A stretch of DNA of 64,000 nt, taken from contig CALZFC010000017.1 in NCBI GenBank assembly GCA_945643635.1, forward strand, positions 1,357,501 to 1,421,500, read 5' to 3'. Every line of letters starts with the position of its first letter. The first letter of the stretch is position 1. The notes under the pieces are model-generated. The model saw only the letters and a list, made by a program, of their open reading frames with translations. It made no database searches and had not been told where the DNA came from. The stretch comes from Allodiplogaster sudhausi. Lineage: Eukaryota; Nematoda; Chromadorea; Rhabditida; Diplogasteridae. Of this stretch, positions 22,929-33,497 are shown one piece after another. The position numbers and the translations under genes were made by a program.

Positions 22929-23422
22929 TTAAAGGATGTCTCCGGTGAATGTTTGGCCAAACAATTCAAAATAGGCAATTGACCCATGCAATGCCCCCGA
23001 CCGGAATAACCTTTAGCTGCCACTGGGTGCAGCATGCGTAGATCTCTACCCGTCACGTATTCGGTAGGCTGTGATCCTCCAATCGCAGTGCTGCTGCCCT
23101 TCGCACTCTTCCCACAACAATTTTCGGTTACACTATCAGCTTGGTAGGGAACCTGTTAACAAAACCCCCGCCAAAACCACCTGGTATTTTCTTCGATAAA
23201 TTACTAAAATGATGCCAACTAATGTTGGTTGCGTTCAGTGATATGCATTATCCAAGTGCGCGGGTATAGTGCCCCGGCTGCCAGGGTGTTGATGTGCAAT
23301 TTTTTTTGTATCGCGGGAAGTTCGAATAGACTTCGGGGTAATTACAGCCGAAGTTGGTAGCTCAACCAGACCAAATAAGACGAAAAACGAACCATTATTT
23401 TTTCGCCGGAGAAGTCCTTTAA
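22929..23422. mobile_element. TTAA MITE, 494 bp, inside GPCR-1
   Basis: TTAA then AGGATGTCTCCGGTGAA at the left; ttcgccggagaagtcct then TTAA at the right. The target duplication is intact and there is no coding capacity. It is a third TIR type among the TTAA elements in this window. Confidence 0.75.
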
Positions 23423-23664
23423 TGTAAGGAATTTAAAAGAAACCAAATAAACAATTTAGCCACTCCATTCCGGAAGAAATATATTAAGTAAATGCTTTGT
23501 AATGTGTGATGAAAGAATTTTTGAGAAGAAGTAGAATCAATGCTCTAACGCTTGCACACTGCAGGCAACCGAGATGGTGCCGCCGCTGAATGGGCTCGTA
23601 ACATTGCTACTGATTAAGCCGTTCAGGAGGTTATACAGTACCGATCAACTGCGAGGGGTTAATT

Positions 23665-23805
23665 CTATGTCGGCTATGGTGGCCGCGACCAAACGGTCCA
23701 AGTGGAATATCTCGCTGTGGAAAACTTCTTCAGGCAAATCACATATCAATTTGAGATCCCTGAATTTTTTTTTCACTAATTCCGTCAAAAAAAAAATCTT
23801 AAAAA
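23665..23805 (-). repeat. Dispersed repeat, copy 1 (inverted)
   Basis: Complementary to 27305-27490: shared blocks include aagtggaatat, caggcaaatcacatat and a run ending in the complement of tgaagaaaaattc. A further copy in direct orientation lies at 55440-55640. The repeat is probably a SINE or MITE body. Copies 1 and 2 face each other around the LINE. Confidence 0.7.
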
Positions 23806-23932
23806 TTTATGAAATTAGCATTTTGATGATGTACGGTGACATAATTTGCCCTCTCTCTTCGCTTGCCCTTTCTCTTCACGTAGAGTGCGGCTGTGCCCCC
23901 TTTGCTCCCCAAAATGACTCCAAATCTGAAAC

Positions 23933-24679
23933 GTGCACGTACAAATGCCCCAAATTCGTCCCCCTCGAAAGAAGTCATCTGGACTCGACAAGATCGTCGT
24001 TGACGCGATCGCTCTCGCCACAGGATCGCCTCCTATGAACTCTGTCGCATGGCAGTCCATTTCCTCTCTGATTGTCCTACTCGCTAACACGGTTGAACTC
24101 TTGTCCAAGCAGTATGCTAACAATGTGTCTCTATCCTCTCCGTCTCCGTCCGGGTCTATCCATGCCTCCTCTGTGCCAGTTGGTGCCGGCACGACCGGGG
24201 AATCGGCGGAAGAGCGGCATGCCAGGGAGCGATCCCTGGTCGTCATCGGCATTGCCGAGCCCTCGGACGTTGATCTCCCGGCCAAACTGGCCTCTGACAG
24301 AGCACGAGTCACCAGCCTCCTCTCGGCCCTGGGGGTGTAATGCGAGCCCGTCACTGTGTTCAGGATGGGTAAGCAGTCTGACCGCCCCCGGCTGCTGAAA
24401 GTGTTGCTGCCCACTCGGGGCCATCTCCTGAGGTGCCTGAAGGGTGCCTCTACCCTTAAGGACCAAGGATGGAATGGTGTGTATATAAGGAGAAGCATGC
24501 TGCCCGAGGAGCGCGCCCGTTGGAGCGACTTGCGCAAGCAGCTCGCTGAACTCCGTAGAGCGGACCCGGGTCGCGGCTGGGTGCTTTACAGGGAGCAGCT
24601 TTGGGTGAAGGCGGAGATCAGTGGCAGAGCCCGCGTGACTCTGCCGCCTCCGCTGAATCCCGCTCCTGTGCAGCCCTAG
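23933..24679 (+). pseudogene. LINE ORF1 with one premature stop
   Basis: A single reading frame from 23933 to 24679 is interrupted only by TAA at 24338-24340. After the stop it encodes VFRMGKQSDRPRLLKVLLP and IRRSMLPEERARWSDL, a pattern seen in CR1/jockey ORF1 RNA-binding domains (RxG, RPLKV, a later xRxS...ER). The N-terminal part is Ser/Ala-rich. ORF1 proteins bind the element RNA into a particle. The last 80 bases overlap the ORF2 frame. Confidence 0.65.
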
Positions 24680-26890
24680 GCATCCTCGGGAAACAAGTGA
24701 ACCAAGGCACTCGTGATGTTACATGTTTCCTCTTTAATGCTAGGAGTTTAGTTAACAAAATGGCTGATCTGCATGTTTTACTTTCAATCTCTCGCCCTGA
24801 TATTGTATTTGTGACTGAGACATGGCTAAGCGCGCGTATCGCTGATTCGGAAATAGTAGCCGATTTTCCTTATGTTTTATTTCGTTCTGACCGTTTGGTT
24901 AAGCGTGGTGGCGGAGTTGCCATTCTGTGCTCTAAATTCCTGGATGTAGAATTAATTACCCACTCTTATAAGTCTGTCTGTGATATCCTCTGCATCGACA
25001 TTATTTCTCCACTTTCTTTTGTCAAAACACGCATCATTCTTGCTTATAGGCCACCAGGCACTTCTGCCTCTCAGAACGAGTCTTTCTTTGACACTCTGCA
25101 CTCTCTTCTCACTGTCCCCTATGAATCTGTTATTGCTGGCGACCTAAATTTAGCAGTTAATTGGTCTGACCTCATCCCTGCCAAGGCCCAAGCTAAGTTC
25201 TTGTGTGACCTCTCCGTTGACTTTTCTTTCGTTCAGCACGTTCCTCGTCCCACGCTCGGTGATAATGTGTTAGACGTTGTTCTAAGCTCTGCCGGTGTCG
25301 TGTCAAAGTGCGATATCGCACCGAATTATTCAAGCTCTGATCATGCCTCTGTCTCTTTCTCTCTTTCTCTCGAATCTAACATGTATCTGACCCATTCTTT
25401 TTTCGACTACAAGAAAGCAGACTACGAGAGTATGAACATAGCATTGCTTGATGTTAACTGGATCAGTGTGTTTATGAACTTTAGAGATATAGATAACATG
25501 CAAGACAGGTTTACGCCCACTCTCTGTGATATTGTCCACACTTTTACGCCGCTCTCATCTAGACGCCTAGCTTGCGATAAATACCCTGCATATATTCAAT
25601 CTCTTCTAGCGCATAGAGCTTCTCTCTTTCCTAAATTAAACTGCGTGCCTGTTAGAGCTGAATATCTACGAGTAACGGCTAAATTATCGAAAATGATGTC
25701 GAAGTACAACCGCAATCATGAAGCCGCCCTTAACATCTTGTATTATGATTTCTGCAAAGCTTTCGACACAGTATCTCATAGTAAGCTTCTCATTAAGCTT
25801 GAGGGTTACGGTTTTTCAGGTTCACTCCTAGAATGGTTTAGGTCGTTCCTCACGGGTCGTTCTTTTCAAGTTCGGGTAGGGGAGTCTTTATCTGACTCTT
25901 TTCTTGCTACACGCGGTGTTCCGCAGGGAGCGGTGCTCTCACCATTACTCTTCAACATGTACATTTCGGATCTACCATCAATTTTTGTCCACCTTTCCCA
26001 TGTAAGAATCTCTTCTTTCGCAGATGACATCAAAATGTACACGAATTTTCATCACTCTGACCCTATACCCTCTCTTCAACTTTCGGAAGCAACTGATCTA
26101 TTCGAGTCCTACTGCCTAAAATGGCAGCTCCGTGTAGCACACAAAAAGTGCAACGCACTCCACTTAGGAAAATTTAATCCACTAAACTCATACTATGTCT
26201 CCCATCTTTCTCCTATTATCCCTTTTTCTGTCTCATCTTCTGCTATTCGTGATCTAGGAGTTATGATAGACAGTAATCTCTCTTTCAAGGAACATATAGA
26301 ATATGTATGTCGTAGATCTCTGAATCTAGTCTATTCTCTCTTTCGGATTCTCGCTTCTAAATCTCCTGATATTTATATCTTCTGCTATAAATGCTATATC
26401 ATTCCCGTTATGGATTTTGCCTCCATTATTTGGTCTCCGCATCAAGTTGGTCTAATTCGTAAATTAGAGAGAATCCAGCATGTTTTCACACGCTTACTTT
26501 TTGTTAGATGTTCTTCTGGATTTCATCGTTTTCAAGACATTCCATCATACTCTTCTAGACTCTCATTCTTTAATCTGCCTTGCTTGCTTATTAGACGTGT
26601 TTGTGCAGATCTTACTAATACGTACAAATTATTACACGGAGAAATTGACATTCCTATTAGCAAGTTATTTGTATTCAGACCAACCAATGGTCGTATTTCT
26701 CAATATGCATTTTTTTGTTCCTCGATCACGTTCTAGCCTCTATCAATTCTCGTTTGCCATTCGTGCTGCATCATATTATTATAAGTTGCCTTTAATTGCC
26801 ACCTCTTCTTTGACAGTCAAGTTATTTAAGAGAACAATCTCTAGCTTGCCAATCTTAGAATTGCTTCAGATAAGAATAGACAATCTATAG
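24601..26890 (+). pseudogene. LINE ORF2: APE endonuclease plus reverse transcriptase, internally deleted and frameshifted
   Basis: The AP-endonuclease domain is present: NARSLVNKMADLHVLLS, VFVTETWLS, GDLNLAVNW and the SSDHASV box near 25335. The reverse transcriptase follows: YYDFCKAFDTVSH, TRGVPQGAVLSPLLFNMYIS and the catalytic FADD at about 26019-26030. The stretch between endonuclease and first catalytic Asp lacks the usual fingers motifs, so I infer an in-frame deletion of roughly 150-200 codons near 25710. Near 26710 a T run shifts the frame: the C-terminal conserved segment (FAIRAASYYYKLP) is found in the +1 frame, ending at 26890. The retained frame ends at 26736. It cannot make a full enzyme. 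Confidence 0.82.
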
Positions 26891-27261
26891 TATAAGTATG
26901 CATTCACAATTACTATGAGTCAGCCAATTTATCTTCAATCTGTAGATCTAAGCCCTTCTATCATCTCTTCCCTCTCCAGCAGCCGTTCTCGAGTCGCCGA
27001 AGTGTGTCTGCAGCCAAACCAGCACAGTCAATGGAGCCTTGCCACCTCCTTGGGGACCTCGTCCACCCCCTCTCCGGGAACTTGCCACTCCCGTTCCGGC
27101 GATGTCGGGAGCGGTCTGCTGCCCCTCCCCCCCCCCCCTTCCCCTTTATCACACTTGCTGACTCGTCACTTTTCAATTAACTATTTGAATGTCCTCACAT
27201 CTTAATGATGTATGAATAAATAAATAAATAATTTCTGCGTTCGTATGTAGTATTTGGTGTG

Positions 27262-27490
27262 TCGCAGGTTCGAACCCCAAGCGGAGCAAATCTTATGCTG
27301 CATTTGTTTTGCTGCATTTTTCAAGATTTGTTTAACGTGATTAGTGAAGAAAAATTCAAGGATCTAATATTAATATGTGATTTGCCTGAAAACGCTTTCT
27401 GCTGATATTCCACTTGGCCCATTTGGCCGCGGCCGCCACAGCCGACATAGAATTGACCCCTCGCCGTTGAGCGGTACTGTACATACGAAC
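27262..27490 (+). repeat. tRNA-like B box followed by dispersed repeat, copy 2 (SINE-like)
   Basis: ggttcgaacccc at 27268-27279 matches an RNA polymerase III B box with a T-arm-like stem. A body at 27305-27490 follows, repeated at 23665-23805 (inverted) and 55440-55640. No A box was found upstream, so the head is incomplete. Confidence 0.55.
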
Positions 27491-27499
27491 TCATCAATG

Positions 27500-29400
27500 T
27501 CCAAATCATCAAAATTTCCAATTATCTGCGTTATGTTTGTTTGTAGGCTGCATACTAATATTCTCTTCGCAGATCCCTCATGCGCCTCTTCGGGTCTTCG
27601 ACCACGAAGCCCACGCCGGCGGGTATCATGTTTGCATCGATCACCTCCACGCAATTCACGACCCAGCAATGACCGATTCAAAGATAAAGCAAATCATTTT
27701 AAAGGAGCCAAAAACCTTATTGTTAGTTTTCACTAGTTCGAGTTCCCACTATTTTCCTAAATAAAAAGGGATGTAATTTATCATATAGACCGTCTGATTG
27801 TACATATATCAAAATTATTCAGTTCGTTGCTCCGTTTTGAATGTACGAAGATAAGAAGAAGCTCACGATTCAGAGCTGAAGACAATTTGTCATGGGAAAT
27901 GTTGTGTCCTCCACACAGAGGGACAGAGACTGCGGAGAGACGAGGCGAGAAGCGGAGATACGATAAGTGGAAGTGACCGGAATCCATATACAAATGTACA
28001 TAGTACATATAACCAAAGGTAGATATTCATATATCTACTCAACAGGAAAAAAAGCCTTCAAATATTTTCATAGCGGACTGTTTCTTGTGGAACTACGGAA
28101 GAAACGAAGCTGAGCTCGACTTTTTTTTATTGAACCTTTTTTCGAGTTGAATTCATCTCTCGAAACAATAGAGCCCAGCTTTGTTTTAGATAAGAGAGAG
28201 GAAGCTGTTGCTCTATTTTATAATTTTTTTGAACACATATTTTTTCAACCCTAACAATGGGAATAGTCAATCGAAAGGGTAGCAGTTTTCCAAAAAAAAG
28301 TTTAATGCGTACGGAAAGAAGATTTGCCTGTCCTGATTCATCATTTAGTACTATAACAAGTTCTAGGCAAGGAAAGCGTCCACATATGCGATTTGTTTGC
28401 ACTTTTATTCTAATTTATAGCCAACTATTTGTAAAAGTTTTACACGCATTCGGACTCGAGCCCTATATGTATGTACATAGTTGCAAACTATAAGGCAGCG
28501 CATTACCAACCAGAGGGTACGTGGGCACTGTGAGATGTTGACGGCTGGTATTAGTAGCACGAGTGGAAAAAACTTTTTTTCAGTACCCTCATACCAAAAA
28601 TTTCAACTAAAAATTTGAAAACTTCAACCTTATTACTAGAGACCTTATTTCATTTAGAGAGAGAGAGAGTAAGCAATCGTGAGAGACCAAATGGAGCAAG
28701 GATTCATAGCTTCCTTTTCCTTCTCTCGCTTTGAACACTCTTGCGTTAGAAAACCATTTTTACCATTTTTAGGCTTACCATTAGCATACTTTTAGAGGAT
28801 CCTTTTTGGAGCAAGGGACCACCTTCTTCTTTTCCATACTGATGTATATGACAATTTCAGTGTTCAACACCAATCTTCCTTTATTAAGCTCAACTTTCCC
28901 CCTTTTTCTGATTAGTTAAAGAATATAAGTATTTTTTATCTTTATAGACACAATGGGGGATGCCAACTTTGTCTTTTTCTACAATTGTGACCGCTTACAA
29001 TGGTGATATGAATGGTCAGGCGACAGATGTATGTATGTATATAGTGAATGGAATGTGTTCAGTTATCAACAAATATCATATGAGCCATTGTTGTGGGCTT
29101 GCCTTATTCAATAAAGTTTATATTATTATTGGGTACATAGGAGATATATTTATGTAGCTGTAATACATCAGGTGGGAAGTTCCTTTAGATGCGTAAAATT
29201 TCGAACAAGTACCTAACCATAAGGACACTTCTACTTGAAATTTATACGCATTGTTTACTGCTTGCTATGCAGCCATTTGCTGTTATACCTCCTCCCCTCA
29301 GGTATGAAAAATGAAGAAGTGCTTCTTCAGTACTTGATATTTGCCCTGGAATTCATATCCTTTTGCTGCTGGTTATTCTGGACAACCTAGATCAGACGAG
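27500..29400. other. Long gene-free interval
   Basis: Mainly AT-rich, with a GA run at 28650-28670. Bases 28929-29330 resemble 42840-43400 (shared tagacacaatgg and catcaggtgg blocks), showing that the upstream flank of the GPCR-2 and GPCR-3 genes was duplicated with them. No gene seen. Confidence 0.55.
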
Positions 29401-29413
29401 TTAAAGACACCAT

Positions 29414-31706
29414 ATGCAGCCGCTTTCGTGGCTCATCGTCTTCTTGAGCAGCACCTCTATACTAATGAGCACGACGCTCATCGTTCTTCTTGTCCGTCTA
29501 CGCCACCACAAGCTGCATGGCTTTGGCCTCTTCCCATCCTTTGTCGTAATGCTCGCGCAGATCGCAACGAATGACCTCGTCATCTCGATGACATCACTCG
29601 CCCTATTACAGCGGTGCGAGAAACTGCGGCAAATAGCCAAAGTACCATAGTTACTTAGAATTGTTATGCTAGCAATAACAACAACAAAAACCCCATTTAA
29701 TTTAAGCTTTCACAGCTCTCGCACTGGCGTCTACAGCATCCCGGACGGAGTTTGTGTTCTCATCGGTCCAACATCTTGCTTCATCTTATCGACCGCTCGT
29801 AATGTCTTCTACGTCCACGCCGTCTATCTGCTAGCTGCTTCGTTTATCTACCGGCAAGTGTCTATTAATTACATCATTATAGTAGCTTGGGCTGACTTGC
29901 TGTTCATCATGAATATAAATAAGGTGTTGACGAGAGGTAAAAACTTCAGATGGTACGTATTCGTTCGCTCAGTTCCATTGATTCGAAGTGTCCTTTTAGT
30001 CGGCACCCTCCTCGTTGCTCCGTCGCTTGCAAACGCCGTGAGTGGAAGTGAGAGAAGAGAAAAATAAAATGAAGAAAAAAAAGAAAAAAAAAGAGCGTGA
30101 TGACTTATCATCATTCGAAGTCACAACAGCATCCCGTTCATTAGTGAAATTCATACGAAAAGAAGAGAAAAATTCAAGAATATGACGAAATTATAACCTC
30201 CATTGTTTCCTCCAGTTCGCCACGTATTCTGAGCGGATCGAGGATGCCGTTGTGCACATCCGGTTTGTGCTCGACTTTCCGAATGTCACTCTAGGCACTG
30301 ACACACTAATTGGTAATTTAACAAACATCTTCCTCCTATTTTGTCTGGACAAAAGAGAGCGCTTCACTGCATCTAGGCAAGTTTACGGACGCTTCGTCTC
30401 CTCTGACGAAGGCGGGCGTCTTCTACAACATGTTCGCGCCCCTCCCGGTCATTCTCATCGCTCGTCATTTGACGCTTCGTCTGCTCGCCAAGCGACGCGA
30501 AGCCATGAGCCAATCGGCGCATGCCGGACATCGAAGAGTCATGCTGGTGTGAAGTAATTTTTTTTACTCTGCGAAACTAAAAGAAAAGTTTTGACGCATC
30601 ACGAGGATGATTGTTGAATTGTTATGAATAAAAGCAACAACGAAAAATTTAAACAAAAAATTGAGATCATTAACTCTATTATTTCGTGTAACCTGAGGCG
30701 CATTTCGAAAGAGATCATAATTTTATTTCGAAAAAAAAAGAAGAAAGAAATTAGTTAATTTGTTTGTTCATCTAGCAATTACATGATTAATGAATCGATT
30801 TGTAATTCGATCATTAATCAATAATTTTTGTTCTTCGGTCGTCTTTGATCTTTATTTTTTTTGACAAACATCTTTGAGTTTCTCGCACTGAGAGATTTAT
30901 TTAGAATAAAGAAGTTAGTTTACTTTTTGTTTGCCCAGATGTAATTTCAATGCTTGACGAATCGGTTGGCTCGATAACAATCCGCACTTTATATCCGATA
31001 CCAATAATTTTTGATTGCGCAATAAGTCCACACATCTTTCATGTTCTTTGGTGTTTGATCTTTGATCTTCAATAAATACATCTCTTTGAGGTGCTGACAC
31101 TGCACGCCCTCTCACCGATCGCATCCGTCATGCTACTCTTCATGCTCAACTACATGCAAATCATGCCGAAGAATGCACCGCAGTTTCTGTCGGGACTTGT
31201 TAGTGGGTTACACCATTAGAACAAGCAGGTCATAAGAAATATCTTTTAAAACTTAAAATAGTAATGAAAATATTTTGAGTTGTTTTCGGGAGCAAATGAT
31301 AATTAATAGTTGAAGTTATGTTTGTATATACATAATATATGATAAAACGAGTACTTCCATGTAAAATAAAGCATAAAAAGAGTGAGGTGTCATTCAATTT
31401 GCAGCATTCTTTTGATCTTTCAGGCGTCCGAGTGTGTCGCGCCTTTGAATGGTCTCGTTACTGTGTTTCTTTTCAAGCCGTTCCGAAGGTACGTTTTCCT
31501 TAATCATGTTTTCTTGCAGATTTAAAGTTGTTAATTGATAAGGTGCTGCTGTTCTTCTTGTCATTGTTGGGATTATCCAACTTGGGCATTATTTAAAATC
31601 AGCGCGGCAGTAAACCTTTATTTCCAAATCGGTGCTCCGCGTATTAACTTTTGGAAACATGACGAACTTGACGGTGATGTCTGCACAACGAACTCCCACA
31701 GAATAG
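29414..31706 (+). CDS. GPCR-2: serpentine (Srd/Str-like) chemoreceptor, last splice site damaged
   Basis: Eight exons join in phase: 29414-29613, 29707-29853, 29950-30037, 30216-30312, 30377-30546, 31091-31198, 31424-31488 and 31628-31706. TM1 is PLSWLIVFLSSTSILMST and TM2 FVVMLAQIATNDLVISM. TM3 contains GPTSCFILSTARNVF then SFIYRWYVF, the Str-superfamily G-x-x-x-C and SF.YR.Y pattern. TM6 is LTLHALSPIASVML and TM7 PLNGLVTVFLFKPFRR. Receptors of this kind sit in chemosensory cilia and signal through G proteins. Oddities: intron 2 has a GC donor; the TM5 exon lacks three residues found in GPCR-3; and the acceptor before the last exon reads AA where both paralogues have AG, so the tail would be lost or altered. 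It is possibly a recent pseudogene. Confidence 0.75.
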
Positions 31707-31739
31707 AGAAGAATGTATGACGATTTATAGGCGCCAAAT

Positions 31740-32640
31740 GCACTTGAACAAAAGCCTTTTTTCCTGGATGATTCACAAACATTTATTACGTGACGATGCT
31801 TGCAGTCATAACTACATATTTACATACATACATACATTTATACCACACACATGCACTACAAAGTATTGTTGTTTTCGCCTTTTTCATCTTCAACTCTGCC
31901 TATTGCTCGACTTCTTTATCAATTCTCACTTTCTCACACAAAAATGGACCAACAACTTTTTCCCATTTATTTCTTATTACACAGTTTGTATGTTGAACTT
32001 GATGTCTGATTGGCTTCGGCCGATGCCCTTACTATTGCTGAGTGCATTTTTCCAATTTCCGGGTGCATCTTTTTGTTTTGAGTTTGATAACAATCATAGG
32101 CATGGTTTTGCGCATAAGGTCGTCTCCAATCTCTTACCGTGATGCTAAAGTATGTCTAGAACCGTTGAAAGGTGAATTCCTAGAGGAACATTTTACAAAG
32201 AAACGAAGAGGAGACATGGAAAGGGACGCGAGCGAAGGGTAACAGAAAACAGCATAATTTTTTTTTCTCTCTCTCTCTCTCTAGTCCCACTGATTTCAGA
32301 AACAAGTAACGTATCGTTAATGGTCATCGACATTAACGATACGGGACTTGATTTGTGTAGTTTTGAAAAAAATAAAAAGATTATGGAGAAATATTTAATA
32401 AAAAATTGAAAATGGGTTTGTTGATAATTAATTTAGAGAAGGTATATAATTAATTTAAAGAATAAAACTGCACGTTCGCATGGTAAAGGAGTAGGAATCT
32501 AAGCCGTAATCTGTTGGAATTTTCCTGACCACACACAGAAAAAAATGTTATGCACAAAAAATGTTATGGAAAAATGTTCCGTGGAGATGTTACGCTGAGA
32601 AAAACATGTGATGTTTTCGCACGGGTGAGCGTCGCCTTCT
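31740..32640. other. 3' flank duplicated with the receptor genes
   Basis: Bases 31740-32010 resemble 46180-46480 and 51180-51400 (shared tgctcgacttct and cactttctcaca blocks), so the receptor duplication unit extends past the gene. A (CT)n tract lies at 32266-32282. From 32530 a different repeat begins (cacacacagaaaaaaatg). No gene was supported. Confidence 0.55.
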
Positions 32641-32641
32641 C

Positions 32642-33306
32642 TTAAGACAGCCTATCTGTAAGGGTCGATCTGCCCTCTGCAATGGGAAATTTTTGATTTT
32701 TAAAATTGATGAAAACTTGATCATTTGTACTATTCGACATGCTCTTTAAAATGGTGAAATCGTGATTTCGAAAAAAAATTTTCTTTCGAGATAATAGCGA
32801 TTTACGCTTAAAATTCACATGCCCATATCTCAGTTATTTCTTAAGATTTTTGAAATCTCTTTTTTGTGTTTTATAGATCTTTGTATTCTCTTTAAAAAAT
32901 GTCGCGGTGACGTTTCGTGAAAACAACTTTTAAGCAGCAAAAATCGTATAAATAGATTTAAAAATATGGTTTTTCTGGTTTTTCAGACCAAGTAACCCCC
33001 GCGGGGAGGATAAGCTGTTCATAGAAAGAAAGCCCGTGAAATTTGCTACAATGCGATGTATCTTTAAAAGAATTCTAGGAGGACATATTTTTGGAATATG
33101 CACTTAAGCAAATATACTCAACTTTAAAAGTACCTTGCAAGAGGTCCGGGTTCGAAGCCCGCTCGGGGCAAAGTTTTTGCAATGTTTTGTAAACTGCCAA
33201 AAAACATATTATCGATCTAAAATTGATGTCTATTCGTCTCATAGCTCCATAAATTTGCATATGCTTTCCGTTTTCATTCTGATTTCACCAACTGAAAATT
33301 TCTTCA
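32642..33306. repeat. Left terminal inverted repeat (665 bp) with B-box-like sequence
   Basis: Inverse of 40074-40747. Contains gtccgggttcgaagcccg (33144-33161), a T-arm-like hairpin that includes a polymerase III B box. No A box is evident upstream. Confidence 0.88.
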
Positions 33307-33497
33307 ACATGTTTTTATTCCAACAAAGGTGCACAATTATAGAATCATTTTAGCTTCGTGATTCGAAAGTGCAAAGCATTTCTCAAGTCTCTTGAGGGGC
33401 TCATCAATGAACAAATATGTAGGGATTATCATGACTAATGGTCAGAATAGTTCATCGTGGACGCGTCTGGGTGCTGTCTGGGCAGACCCGCTCATGT

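Larger units (their letters stand above)
22406..23629 (+). pseudogene. GPCR-1: 5'-truncated serpentine receptor pseudogene
   Basis: Three exons match the complete paralogues: TM5 exon 22406-22571 (VVILVARAWTVRLLAKRR), TM6 exon from 22774 (VLTLHAL then stop, PIASITGALLF) and TM7 exon 23565-23629 (PPLNGLVTLLLIKPFRR). Lesions: exons 1-4 absent; a frameshift in the TM5 exon after SSPLTK; an in-frame TAA in the TM6 exon (codon after HAL, where paralogues have Ser); and a deletion of about 18 bp that removes the donor after the TM6 exon. A 494 bp MITE sits in the last intron. It is a non-functional copy of the GPCR-2/3/4 family. Confidence 0.85.
23880..27232 (+). mobile_element. Degraded non-LTR retrotransposon (CR1/jockey-like LINE)
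   Basis: Two frames in the usual order (RNA-binding ORF1, then endonuclease plus reverse transcriptase ORF2) are followed by a 3' end of repeated aataaataaataa. Both frames carry lesions, so the copy cannot move by itself. The 5' boundary is not defined by sequence alone. It lies in the 3' region of the GPCR-1 pseudogene. Confidence 0.85.

Noticed and set aside
24072..24537. Other long frames over LINE ORF1
   Set aside because: They are shadows of ORF1 in a GC-rich stretch; the frame with the conserved RNA-binding pattern is the one reported.
33135..33353. tRNA gene at the B box in the transposon arm
   Set aside because: The T-arm and 3' acceptor-like bases are present, but no A box, D arm or anticodon arm could be fitted upstream.
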